Shown here piece after piece: positions 57,270 to 64,000 of a stretch of 64,000 bases of DNA. The notes beneath the pieces were generated by a model. The model did not search any database and had not been told where the DNA came from. It was given only the letters and a program-made list of their open reading frames with translations. Positions within the stretch are counted from its first letter, which is position 1; each line of letters starts with the position of its first letter. The position numbers and the translations under genes are program-made. Source of the DNA: Azomonas tarimensis (GTDB lineage Bacteria; Pseudomonadota; Gammaproteobacteria; Pseudomonadales; Pseudomonadaceae); the NCBI RefSeq assembly GCF_042648805.1, contig NZ_JBHRXZ010000017.1:248001-312000 (forward strand), given 5' to 3'.

Positions 57270-58244
57270 CTAGAACAGCGCCAGTGGCGGCTCCTGCAGC
57301 GCGGCCAGTTGCTCGCGGAAGGTCAGGATCTGCTCGCCCCAGTAGCGGTCGCTGCCAAACCAGGGAAAGCTCCTCGGAAACGCCGGGTCGTCCCAGCGGC
57401 GCGCCAGCCAGGCGCTGTAGTGCAGCAGGCGCAGGGCGCGCAGTGGTTCGATCAGGCGGAGCTCGCGGGGATCGAAATCATGGAATTCACGGTAGCCCTC
57501 GACCAGTTCCGAGAGCTGACTGAGGCGTTCCTGACGGCTTCCGGCCAGCATCATCCAGAGATCCTGTACCGCAGGCCCCATGCGACTGTCGTCCAGATCG
57601 ACCAGATGGAAGCGCTCGTCGCGAACAAGGATGTTGCCCGGATGACAATCGCCGTGCAGGCGGATCGATGTGAAGGTGCAGGTGGCGAAGTTGGCCTCCA
57701 CGGCCTCGAGCAGGTGGCGGGCCACCGACTCGTAGGCCGGGCGCAGGCCCTTGGGCACCAGAGCGCCCTCCAGCAGCGTGGCCAGCGAGGCGTGGCCAAA
57801 ATCCTCGACGCTCAGCTGAGGACGCGCGACAAAGGGGCGACTGGCGCCCACCGCGTGCAGGCGGCCAAGCAGTTGGCCGAAGCGGTATTGCTGGTCGAGG
57901 TCGTCAGGTTCGGGCGCTCGCCCGCCGCGGCGTGGAAACAGGGCAAAGCGAAACCCCTCCCACCTGAACAGCGACTGGCCGTCCCGCTCAAGTGGCGCCA
58001 CCAGCGGCACCTCCTTCTCGGTCAACTCGCGAGCGAAGGCGTGCTCTTCCAGGATGGCCTCGTCGCTCCAGCGACCGGGCCGGTAGAACTTGGCGATCAA
58101 GGGATCGGTGTCTTCGAGGCCGACCTGGTAGACGCGGTTCTCGTAGCTGTTCAGTGCCAGTACCCGGGCGTCGCTCAGGTAGCCCAGACTTTCTACTGCG
58201 TCGAGTACCAGATCGGGTGTCAGCAGATCGAACGGATGGCTCAT
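57270..58244 (-). CDS. srkA: stress response kinase SrkA (YihE)
   Basis: Cytoplasmic Ser/Thr protein kinase of the aminoglycoside-phosphotransferase fold, 324 residues, linked to Cpx-type stress protection. The catalytic loop RLHGDCHPGNILV and metal-binding LVDLDDSRMGP are intact, and the N-lobe Lys is in PLIAKFYRPGRW. ATG 58244 (SHPFDLLTPDLVLDAVES) is chosen; a start 25 codons earlier would overlap the comF end. Confidence 0.94.
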   Translation of the reverse strand: MSHPFDLLTPDLVLDAVESLGYLSDARVLALNSYENRVYQVGLEDTDPLIAKFYRPGRWSDEAILEEHAFARELTEKEVPLVAPLERDGQSLFRWEGFRFALFPRRGGRAPEPDDLDQQYRFGQLLGRLHAVGASRPFVARPQLSVEDFGHASLATLLEGALVPKGLRPAYESVARHLLEAVEANFATCTFTSIRLHGDCHPGNILVRDERFHLVDLDDSRMGPAVQDLWMMLAGSRQERLSQLSELVEGYREFHDFDPRELRLIEPLRALRLLHYSAWLARRWDDPAFPRSFPWFGSDRYWGEQILTFREQLAALQEPPLALF

Positions 58245-58308
58245 GATGGGTTTCGCCTGGGAGGGTCCGCCAGTGTAAGAGGCGCCGGCCGCTGCGGCCA
58301 GCCATCCG

Positions 58309-59016
58309 TCAGTTGTCACCAGGACGGGGAGTGCGAGCCAGACAGTAGAGGTCCACCCGGGCGCTGCCGGCGGCCTTGAGCAGGCGGGCCAGGGCTTCGG
58401 CGGTGGCGCCAGTGGTCAGCACGTCATCGATCAGGGCCACATGCGCCGGCAGGTCATGTCCGGGAGCCAGGGCGAAGGCCTGACGCAGGTTGCGCCTCCG
58501 AGCGGCGGCGTCCAGCTGCTGTTGTGCGGGGGTGTCCCGTGACCGTAACAGCAGTTCCGACTCGCGGCGGATGCCCAGGTCCTTGCCCAGCCAGTCGGCC
58601 AGCATGCGGGCCTGGTTGAAGCCGCGCAGGCGCAGGCGCTGGCGCGACAGCGGTACCGGCAGCAGCAGCGCTGGACGCGCGAGGCCTTCGCTGAAGGCGT
58701 GCTGCAGGTGCAAGGCGAGCTGCTCGCCTAGGATCCGCCCGATGGGCCAGTTGGACTGGTGCTTGAAGCGGTGAATCAGGCTGTCCACCGGAAAGGCAAA
58801 ACGCCAGGGCGCTTCGACGCGGTCGAAGCCGGGTGGGCGCTTGAGGCAACTCCCGCATACCAGGCCTTCGGCTGGCATGGGCAAGGCGCAGACCCGGCAG
58901 TGCTTGCCGAGCCAGGGCAGCTCCGCTTCGCAGGCGGTGCAGAAGCGCTGGTGGGTGCCGCAGCGCTCGTCGCACAAAAGGCAGTTCTGGTTGATCCTTG
59001 ACCAGTTGTTCACCAT
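58309..59016 (-). CDS. comF: ComF family phosphoribosyltransferase-like protein
   Basis: Protein of 235 residues with an N-terminal zinc finger region (CLLCDERC, CTAC, CRVC, CGSC) and a C-terminal type I phosphoribosyltransferase fold with the PRPP loop VALIDDVLTTGATAEA. ComF takes part in DNA uptake in naturally transformable bacteria. Divergent from bioB; its start codon lies inside the candidate BirA operator. It runs in the same direction as srkA, 64 bases upstream of it. Confidence 0.92.
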   Translation of the reverse strand: MVNNWSRINQNCLLCDERCGTHQRFCTACEAELPWLGKHCRVCALPMPAEGLVCGSCLKRPPGFDRVEAPWRFAFPVDSLIHRFKHQSNWPIGRILGEQLALHLQHAFSEGLARPALLLPVPLSRQRLRLRGFNQARMLADWLGKDLGIRRESELLLRSRDTPAQQQLDAAARRRNLRQAFALAPGHDLPAHVALIDDVLTTGATAEALARLLKAAGSARVDLYCLARTPRPGDN

Positions 59017-59038
59017 GGTGTCCGTTCCTGGTTGACAG
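59006..59038 (+). promoter_or_regulatory. candidate BirA operator of the biotin operon
   Basis: TTGTTCACC (59006-59014), a 15-base spacer and GGTTGACAG (59030-59038). The BirA consensus as I recall it is TTGTAAACC-N14/15-GGTTTACAA, so each half differs at two of nine bases. The right half overlaps the bioB -35 element, where bound BirA would block RNA polymerase; the left half covers the comF start. Confidence 0.45.
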
Positions 59039-59059
59039 CTTTTCGGGCTCCGCTAACAT
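59032..59059 (+). promoter_or_regulatory. promoter of the bioBFHCD operon
   Basis: A consensus -35 TTGACA (59032-59037), a 16-base spacer and TAACAT (59054-59059), 47 bases before the bioB start. Confidence 0.75.
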
Positions 59060-59106
59060 TCTCGATCATTGCCCGCCCCGGCGTCACTGTTTACCAAGGA
59101 ATGCCC

Positions 59107-60153
59107 ATGAGTGCCCTTGCTCTCCGCCATGACTGGACCCTGCCAGAAGTTCGGGCCCTGTTCGAGCAGCCCTTCAATGACCTGCTGTTCCAGGCGCAGA
59201 CGGTGCACCGCCAGCATTTCGACCCGAACCGGGTGCAGGTCTCCACGCTGTTGTCGATCAAGACCGGTGCCTGCCCTGAAGACTGCAAGTACTGTCCGCA
59301 GTCCGGCCACTACAACACCGGGCTGGACAAAGAGAAGTTGATGGAAGTGGAAAAGGTGCTGAGGGCGGCCGCCGAGGCCAAGGCCATCGGCTCCACCCGC
59401 TTCTGCATGGGGGCGGCCTGGAAGCATCCGTCTGCGAAGGACATGCCTTACGTCATCAGGATGGTTGAAGGCGTGAAGGCGCTGGGGCTGGAGACCTGCA
59501 TGACCCTGGGCAAGCTCGACCGTGAGCAGACCCGGGCGCTGGCTGACGCGGGGCTCGACTACTACAACCATAATCTGGACACCTCGCCGGAGTTCTACGG
59601 CAACATCATCACCACCCGCACCTATGCCGAGCGCCTGGAAACCCTGGCTCACGTGCGCGAAGCGGGGATGAAGATCTGCTCCGGCGGTATCCTCGGCATG
59701 GGCGAGTCGCTGGACGACCGCGCAGGCCTGTTGATTCAGCTGGCCAACCTGCCTGAGCACCCCGAATCGGTACCGATCAATATGCTGGTCAAGGTCGCCG
59801 GCACCCCGCTGGAAAAGGAGCAGGACGTCGACCCGTTCGACTTCATCCGCACCCTGGCCGTGGCACGGATCATGATGCCCAGATCCCACGTGCGCCTGTC
59901 CGCCGGCCGCGAGCAGATGAACGAGCAGATGCAGTCGTTGGCTTTTTTTGCTGGCGCCAACTCGATCTTCTATGGCGAGAAGCTGCTCACCACTGGCAAC
60001 CCCGACGCTGAACGCGACATGCAATTGTTCGCCCGCCTCGGCATCAAGCCCGAGGAGCGCGAGGAGCACGCCGATGAAGTGCATCAGGCGGCGATCGAGC
60101 AGGCGTTGGCGGAGCAGCGGGATTCCAAGCTGTTCTATGACGCTACCGCATAA
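59107..60153 (+). CDS. bioB: biotin synthase
   Basis: Radical-SAM enzyme of 348 residues that inserts sulfur into dethiobiotin. The CxxxCxxC motif is in GACPEDCKYCPQSG (about 54-61), and the 2Fe-2S ligand residues lie in the barrel (FCMGAAW, TCMTLG, and Arg in HVRLSAGRE). Of two close ATGs, 59107 has AAGGA at 7 bases and is preferred to 59101. First gene of bioBFHCD. Confidence 0.98.
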   Translation: MSALALRHDWTLPEVRALFEQPFNDLLFQAQTVHRQHFDPNRVQVSTLLSIKTGACPEDCKYCPQSGHYNTGLDKEKLMEVEKVLRAAAEAKAIGSTRFCMGAAWKHPSAKDMPYVIRMVEGVKALGLETCMTLGKLDREQTRALADAGLDYYNHNLDTSPEFYGNIITTRTYAERLETLAHVREAGMKICSGGILGMGESLDDRAGLLIQLANLPEHPESVPINMLVKVAGTPLEKEQDVDPFDFIRTLAVARIMMPRSHVRLSAGREQMNEQMQSLAFFAGANSIFYGEKLLTTGNPDAERDMQLFARLGIKPEEREEHADEVHQAAIEQALAEQRDSKLFYDATA

Positions 60154-60157
60154 ACGC

Positions 60158-60212
60158 GAAGCCGGAAGCCATAAGCCGGAAGCTTGAAGCGATTCGGTGC
60201 AGCTTCCGGCTT
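60158..60212 (+). repeat. REP-like repeat and hairpin between bioB and bioF
   Basis: AAGCCGGAAGC occurs twice directly (60159-60169 and 60173-60183), and the second copy, extended by T, pairs perfectly with AGCTTCCGGCTT (60201-60212) around a 16-base loop. The composition (GAAGC, AAGCCGG) resembles the extragenic palindromes common in pseudomonads. It ends 17 bases before the bioF start. Confidence 0.65.
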
Positions 60213-60229
60213 CCACTTCGAGCTTTCCT

Positions 60230-61414
60230 ATGCCCTTCGATCTCGCGTCCCGCCTGGCCGCCCGCCGTGTCGAGCACCTCTATCGCCACCGTCCACTGCT
60301 GGAAGGTCCCCAAGACCCCGAGGTGGTGGTGGACGGTGAGCGGCTGCTTGCCTTCTGCTCAAACGACTATCTGGGGCTGGCCAGTCATCCCGAGGTGATC
60401 CGTGCCCTGCGTCAGGGAGCGGATCGGTGGGGCGTGGGTAGCGGCGCCTCGCATCTGGTGATCGGCCACTCGAGACCGCACCATGAGCTTGAAGAAGCCT
60501 TGGCCGAATTCACTGGACGACCGCGGGCGCTGCTGTTCTCCACCGGGTACATGGCGAACCTCGCCGCGGTCACTGCCCTGGTGGGGCAGGGCGACACCGT
60601 GCTGGAAGATCGTCTCAATCATGCTTCCTTGCTCGACGCCGGGCTGCTGTCCGGGGCGCGCTTTTCCCGTTACCTGCATAACGATGCGGCGAGTCTCGCG
60701 GGACGGCTGGCAAAGGCCGCGGGAGACACTCTGGTAGTGACCGACGGGGTGTTCAGCATGGACGGCGACCTGGCCGATCTGCCGGTGCTCTGCGCCGAAG
60801 CCAGGAAAAGGGACGCCTGGATCATGGTCGACGACGCCCATGGTATCGGCGTGCTGGGCGCGCAAGGCGGTGGGGTTGTCGAGCACTTCGACCTGGGTCT
60901 CGCCGAAGTGCCGGTGCTGGTTGGCACCCTGGGCAAGGGCTTGGGGACCGCAGGCGCTTTTGTCGCTGGCAGCGATGAACTCATAGAGACGCTCATTCAA
61001 TTCGCCCGGCCCTACATCTATACCACCAGCCAGCCGCCGGCGATCGCCTGCGCCACGCTGAAGAGCCTGGAAATCGTGAGACGGGAGCCCTGGCGACGCG
61101 AACACCTGAATAGACTGATCGCCCGCTTCCGTCAGGGCGCGGCCGCTATCGGGTTGACTCTTATGGACAGTCCGACGCCGATTCAGCCGATCCTCGTCGG
61201 TGGCAGTGAACGCGCGCTGCGCCTCTCGGCGCTCCTACGCGAGCGCGGATTACTGGTCGGTGCCATACGTCCGCCGACGGTGCCGGCAGGTAGCGCCAGG
61301 TTGCGGGTCACCTTCAGTGCATCCCACGACGCGGCTCAGGTGGAACGGCTGCTCGCCGGGCTTGATGAATGCTGGAAGCTTTTGCCTGAGGAGTCGCCAT
61401 GCCCGCGCGTTTGA
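60230..61414 (+). CDS. bioF: 8-amino-7-oxononanoate synthase
   Basis: PLP enzyme of 394 residues condensing pimeloyl-ACP with alanine. FCSNDYLGLASHP, GSGASHLVIGH, the PLP-contacting VDDAHGIGVLG and the PLP Lys in GTLGKGLGTAGA are intact. ATG 60230 follows the REP-like hairpin; an earlier in-frame ATG at 60197 is inside it. The 3' end overlaps bioH by 16 bases. Confidence 0.98.
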   Translation: MPFDLASRLAARRVEHLYRHRPLLEGPQDPEVVVDGERLLAFCSNDYLGLASHPEVIRALRQGADRWGVGSGASHLVIGHSRPHHELEEALAEFTGRPRALLFSTGYMANLAAVTALVGQGDTVLEDRLNHASLLDAGLLSGARFSRYLHNDAASLAGRLAKAAGDTLVVTDGVFSMDGDLADLPVLCAEARKRDAWIMVDDAHGIGVLGAQGGGVVEHFDLGLAEVPVLVGTLGKGLGTAGAFVAGSDELIETLIQFARPYIYTTSQPPAIACATLKSLEIVRREPWRREHLNRLIARFRQGAAAIGLTLMDSPTPIQPILVGGSERALRLSALLRERGLLVGAIRPPTVPAGSARLRVTFSASHDAAQVERLLAGLDECWKLLPEESPCPRV

Positions 61415-62118
61415 TCCTGTTGCCTGGTTGGGGATTCGGCCCGGCCACGCTGCAACCCTTATACGAAAGCCTGGGTGAGCTGGCGCCTTGGCTGGAGGTA
61501 ACGGTGATGCCGCTTCCAGGCCTTGATGAGCCCGATGCCTGGCTCGATGCGCTGGACCTGGAGTTACCACGCGGTGCCTGGCTGGCTGGATGGTCGCTGG
61601 GCGGGATGCTGGCGGCGCAGTTGGCGTTTCGCCGCGGCCGCGACTGTCCGGGTTTGATTACCCTGGCCAGCAATCCGTGCTTCAGAGTCCGGGAAAACTG
61701 GCCGTGCGCGATGCCGGCGGAGGTGTTCGATACCTTCTGCGAGGCATTCTTCATGGACGCCGATGAAACCCTCAAGCGCTTCAGCCTGCTCTGCAGTCGC
61801 GGTGGCTTCGACCCGCGGACCCTGGCTCGTCAGCTTCAGGTGACCCGTTCGCAGGCGCCGCCAGAGGTCCTGGCCGCGGGGCTTTCATTGCTGGCGAGTC
61901 TGGATAACCGCGGTGCCTTGCGCGGCTACAGGGGCCGCCAGTTGCATCTGTTCGCCGGGCAGGACGCGCTGGTCCCGAGCGAGGCGGCCGGGCGCCTGGC
62001 CCAGCTGCTGCCGGAGGCCGGGGTGAAGACGGTCGAGCAAGCCAGTCATGGCCTGCCTCTGGAGCGGCCCGAGGAGGTCGCTCAGTTGATGATCGCCGGC
62101 ATCGGAGGCGCCCGTTGA
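61399..62118 (+). CDS. bioH: pimeloyl-ACP methyl ester esterase BioH
   Basis: Alpha/beta hydrolase of 239 residues that removes the methyl mask from pimeloyl-ACP, ending BioC-dependent pimelate synthesis. The nucleophile elbow GWSLGG (about 68-73), Asp in AGQDALVP and His in ASHGLPLE complete the catalytic triad. Inside the bio operon, overlapping both neighbours. Confidence 0.94.
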   Translation: MPARLILLPGWGFGPATLQPLYESLGELAPWLEVTVMPLPGLDEPDAWLDALDLELPRGAWLAGWSLGGMLAAQLAFRRGRDCPGLITLASNPCFRVRENWPCAMPAEVFDTFCEAFFMDADETLKRFSLLCSRGGFDPRTLARQLQVTRSQAPPEVLAAGLSLLASLDNRGALRGYRGRQLHLFAGQDALVPSEAAGRLAQLLPEAGVKTVEQASHGLPLERPEEVAQLMIAGIGGAR

Positions 62119-62900
62119 ACGCGGCGCTTCCTGACAAGCGGCAGATCGCCGCGTCCTTTTCCCGCGCCGCGGCAAGCTACGACAGTGTGGCGGCCCTGCA
62201 ACGGTCGGTGGGTGCCGAGCTGTTGCGCTGTCTTCCGCCGACCCTCAGGCCCGCGCGTTGGCTCGACCTCGGCTGCGGCACTGGATTCTTCTCGGGGGTG
62301 CTGGCCGACCGCTACCCGCAGGCCGAAGGACTGGCGCTGGATATCGCCGAAGGCATGCTGCGCCACGCCCGCGAGGCCGGCCATGCCGATGCCTATATCG
62401 GTGGCGACGCCGAGCGGTTGCCGTTGCGCGGCAGCAGTGTCGATCTGGTGTTTTCAAGCCTGGCGCTGCAGTGGTGCGGTGATTTCTCCAGTGTTCTGGC
62501 CCAGGCTGAGCGGGTCCTGCGGCCGGGAGGACTGTTCGCCTTCAGCAGCCTTTGCGCGGGTACGCTGCAGGAGCTGCGTGACAGCTGGCGGGCGGTAGAC
62601 GGCTATGCGCACGTCAATCGCTTTCGTGCCTACGAGCAATACGAAAGGCTTTGCCAGGGTGGCGGCCTTCGCTTTCTGACGCTGAAGCAGCAGCCCGAGG
62701 TGCTTTACTTTCCTGACCTGCGTCAGCTTACCCACGAGCTCAAGGCGCTTGGTGCGCATAACCTGAATCCAGGGCGGCCGGGTGGTCTTACCGGACGTGC
62801 ACGCATCCGTGCCCTGATCGAGGCCTATGAAAGCTATCGCCAGCATCAGGGGCTTCCGGCCACCTATCAAGTCGTCTACGGCCTGCTCGGCAAGGATTGA
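62115..62900 (+). CDS. bioC: malonyl-ACP O-methyltransferase BioC
   Basis: SAM-dependent enzyme of 261 residues that methylates malonyl-ACP so it can enter fatty acid elongation towards pimelate. The SAM motif LDLGCGTGFFSG (about 50-61) and the N-terminal FSRAAASYDSVAALQR are typical. The start is TTG, overlapping the bioH stop, with GGAGG 6 bases upstream. Confidence 0.95.
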   Translation: MNAALPDKRQIAASFSRAAASYDSVAALQRSVGAELLRCLPPTLRPARWLDLGCGTGFFSGVLADRYPQAEGLALDIAEGMLRHAREAGHADAYIGGDAERLPLRGSSVDLVFSSLALQWCGDFSSVLAQAERVLRPGGLFAFSSLCAGTLQELRDSWRAVDGYAHVNRFRAYEQYERLCQGGGLRFLTLKQQPEVLYFPDLRQLTHELKALGAHNLNPGRPGGLTGRARIRALIEAYESYRQHQGLPATYQVVYGLLGKD

Positions 62901-62904
62901 TCCG

Positions 62905-63591
62905 ATGAGCGCTGCATTTTTCGTCACAGGTACCGATACCGAAATCGGCAAGACCACCATCGCCGCCGGCCTGCTGCATGCGGCTCGCCTGGCTGGCCTG
63001 TCGACCGCGGCGGTCAAGCCGGTGGCGTCGGGCTGCCAACGCAGCCCCGGCGGGTTGCGCAACGAGGATGCGCTGGCCCTGCAAGCGCAGTGCAGCCTGC
63101 CGTTGAGCTATGACGAGGTGAATCCCTTTGCCTTCGAGCCCGCGATCGCACCGCATCTGGCTGCGCGCGAGGCGCAGGTCAGGCTCAGCGTCGCGGCGCT
63201 GGCCGAAGCGGTCCAGCGGGTCCTCGCCCGGCAGGCCTGTTTCACTCTGGTGGAAGGCGCCGGTGGCTGGCGGGTGCCACTGAGCGGCACGGGCAACCTG
63301 TCGGACCTGGTGGTACGCCTGCAATTGCCGGTGGTGCTGGTGGTGGGGGTGCGCCTGGGCTGTATCAACCATGCAGTGCTTACTGCCGAGGCCATCGAGC
63401 GTGACGGCTTGCGTCTGGCCGGATGGGTCGCCAACGTCGTCGACCCTGCCACCTCGCGGCTCGAGGAAAACCTGGGCACCCTTGCCGAACGACTGGACGC
63501 CCCCTGTCTGGGACGAGTACCGTATCTGGCAGACGCCACGCCGGAGCAGGTCGCTCCCTTCCTCGACCTCGGCCAACTGCGCATGGCCTGA
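62905..63591 (+). CDS. bioD: dethiobiotin synthetase
   Basis: ATP-dependent carboxylase of 228 residues closing the ureido ring. P-loop GTDTEIGKTT (8-17), VKPVASGC and VEGAGGWRVPL are intact. ATG 62905 has AAGGA 8 bases upstream and follows bioC by 4 bases. Confidence 0.98.
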   Translation: MSAAFFVTGTDTEIGKTTIAAGLLHAARLAGLSTAAVKPVASGCQRSPGGLRNEDALALQAQCSLPLSYDEVNPFAFEPAIAPHLAAREAQVRLSVAALAEAVQRVLARQACFTLVEGAGGWRVPLSGTGNLSDLVVRLQLPVVLVVGVRLGCINHAVLTAEAIERDGLRLAGWVANVVDPATSRLEENLGTLAERLDAPCLGRVPYLADATPEQVAPFLDLGQLRMA

Positions 63592-63631
63592 GCAACCGCA
63601 GCGAGCGGCTCGGACATCCAGGAGAATTCCC

Positions 63632-63877
63632 ATGCAGATTACCAGCACGGCATTGCACGCAGGCTTGAGCGGCTTCCAGGCTGGTCAGCAGAAGGTCGAG
63701 CAGGCCGCCGTGGAAGTGGCCCGCAGCGCTTCAGCAGGTGATCAGGCGACAGCCGCCCCGGCGCTCTCCGAAGCGCTCGTCGAGATGCGGATTGGTCAGC
63801 ATCAGGCCGAGGTGTCCGGCAAGGTCATCAAGACCGCCGACGAAGTGCTGGGGACGCTGCTGGATACTCGCGCCTGA
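63632..63877 (+). CDS. small protein resembling joined ends of flagellar axial proteins
   Basis: Protein of 81 residues with a good ribosome site (AGGAG, 8 bases). The N terminus ALHAGLSGFQAGQQKVEQAA and the C terminus GKVIKTADEVLGTLLDTRA resemble the N- and C-terminal helices of rod, hook and hook-associated flagellar proteins, but the central domains are missing. The middle is an Ala-rich linker. It follows bioD by 40 bases, where P. aeruginosa also has a small hypothetical gene after bioD. No function is known to me; a structural role is only suggested by the resemblance. Confidence 0.7.
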   Translation: MQITSTALHAGLSGFQAGQQKVEQAAVEVARSASAGDQATAAPALSEALVEMRIGQHQAEVSGKVIKTADEVLGTLLDTRA

Positions 63878-64000
63878 GCCTTGCACCGGCCTGACCTTGC
63901 TTGACAAAGTCCTGACGTCTACCTAAGCCTCAAGCATCCACCGCTGCGCCGTCATGATGCGTGGCGGTGGGTCTCCTCATCGGAATTTACAACGAGGGCC
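63878..64000 (+). other. intergenic end of window with a promoter-like element and hairpin
   Basis: TTGACA at 63901-63906 has only a poor -10 (TAAGCC at 63924-63929). CCACCGC (63938-63944) and GCGGTGG (63964-63970) form an inverted repeat that could be a leader hairpin of a gene beyond the window. No start codon for such a gene is assigned. Confidence 0.3.

Noticed and set aside
63901..63929. Promoter for a gene beyond the window
   Set aside because: The -35 TTGACA is good, but the -10 (TAAGCC) is poor and no downstream gene is visible.

Overview
The window is a GC-rich, densely coding stretch of a Pseudomonas chromosome (sensu lato). From about 16 to 44 kb the gene order hslVU, SPOR protein, argS, priA, rpmE, nuclease, malic enzyme, ponA/pilMNOPQ, aroKB, DamX-like, gltBD, hemE matches what I remember of the P. 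aeruginosa PA5055-PA5034 block. The left flank (two-partner secretion locus, thiC, chemoreceptor) and the right flank (selO, mscK, nhaP2, rlmJ, srkA, comF, bioBFHCD) are arranged differently, so this is probably a non-aeruginosa lineage. No rRNA, tRNA, CRISPR array, insertion sequence or prophage was recognised.

Region 1 (1-11.6 kb) is the accessory part. A 7TMR-DISM sensor histidine kinase is followed by a two-partner secretion pair: a very large repetitive TpsA exoprotein and its TpsB outer-membrane transporter. TpsA carries an extended signal peptide, a TPS domain, GLUG repeats, YDG repeats of 249 bp and seven MBG-like repeats of 228 bp. It is cut by a 10-N assembly gap at 7535-7544; repeat phase and reading frame both predict 53 missing bases (or 53 plus a multiple of 249), which would give one intact gene of 2458 codons.

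Region 2 (11.7-16 kb) holds a TPP riboswitch controlling thiC and a convergent chemoreceptor gene. Region 3 (16-28.4 kb) is housekeeping: the HslVU protease behind a near-perfect RpoH promoter and a 5'-end hairpin, an FtsN-like SPOR protein, ArgRS, PriA, L31, a secreted nuclease, malic enzyme and PBP1A. Region 4 (28.6-36.7 kb) is one long operon, pilMNOPQ-aroK-aroB-damX-like, joining the type IV pilus alignment complex and secretin to two shikimate enzymes and a septal SPOR protein. Region 5 (36.7-44 kb) is glutamate synthase gltBD, closed by an intrinsic terminator, then hemE.

Region 6 (44-59 kb) mixes transport and maintenance genes: a His-rich small protein, a DASS-like permease, a Tat-exported aldo/keto reductase, SelO, MscK, NhaP2, an MFS carrier, RlmJ, SrkA and ComF, with a frameshifted gene remnant between rlmJ and srkA. 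Region 7 (59-64 kb) is the biotin operon bioBFHCD plus a small conserved-looking protein, preceded by a strong promoter overlapping a candidate BirA operator. Five genes (hslV, priA, selO, nhaP2, bioC) appear to start at TTG.

I found no clearly undescribed multi-gene system. The best candidates for novelty are the kinase-TpsAB locus with its dimer-amplified repeats, the rpmE terminator embedded in the nuclease signal peptide, and the small proteins of unknown role.
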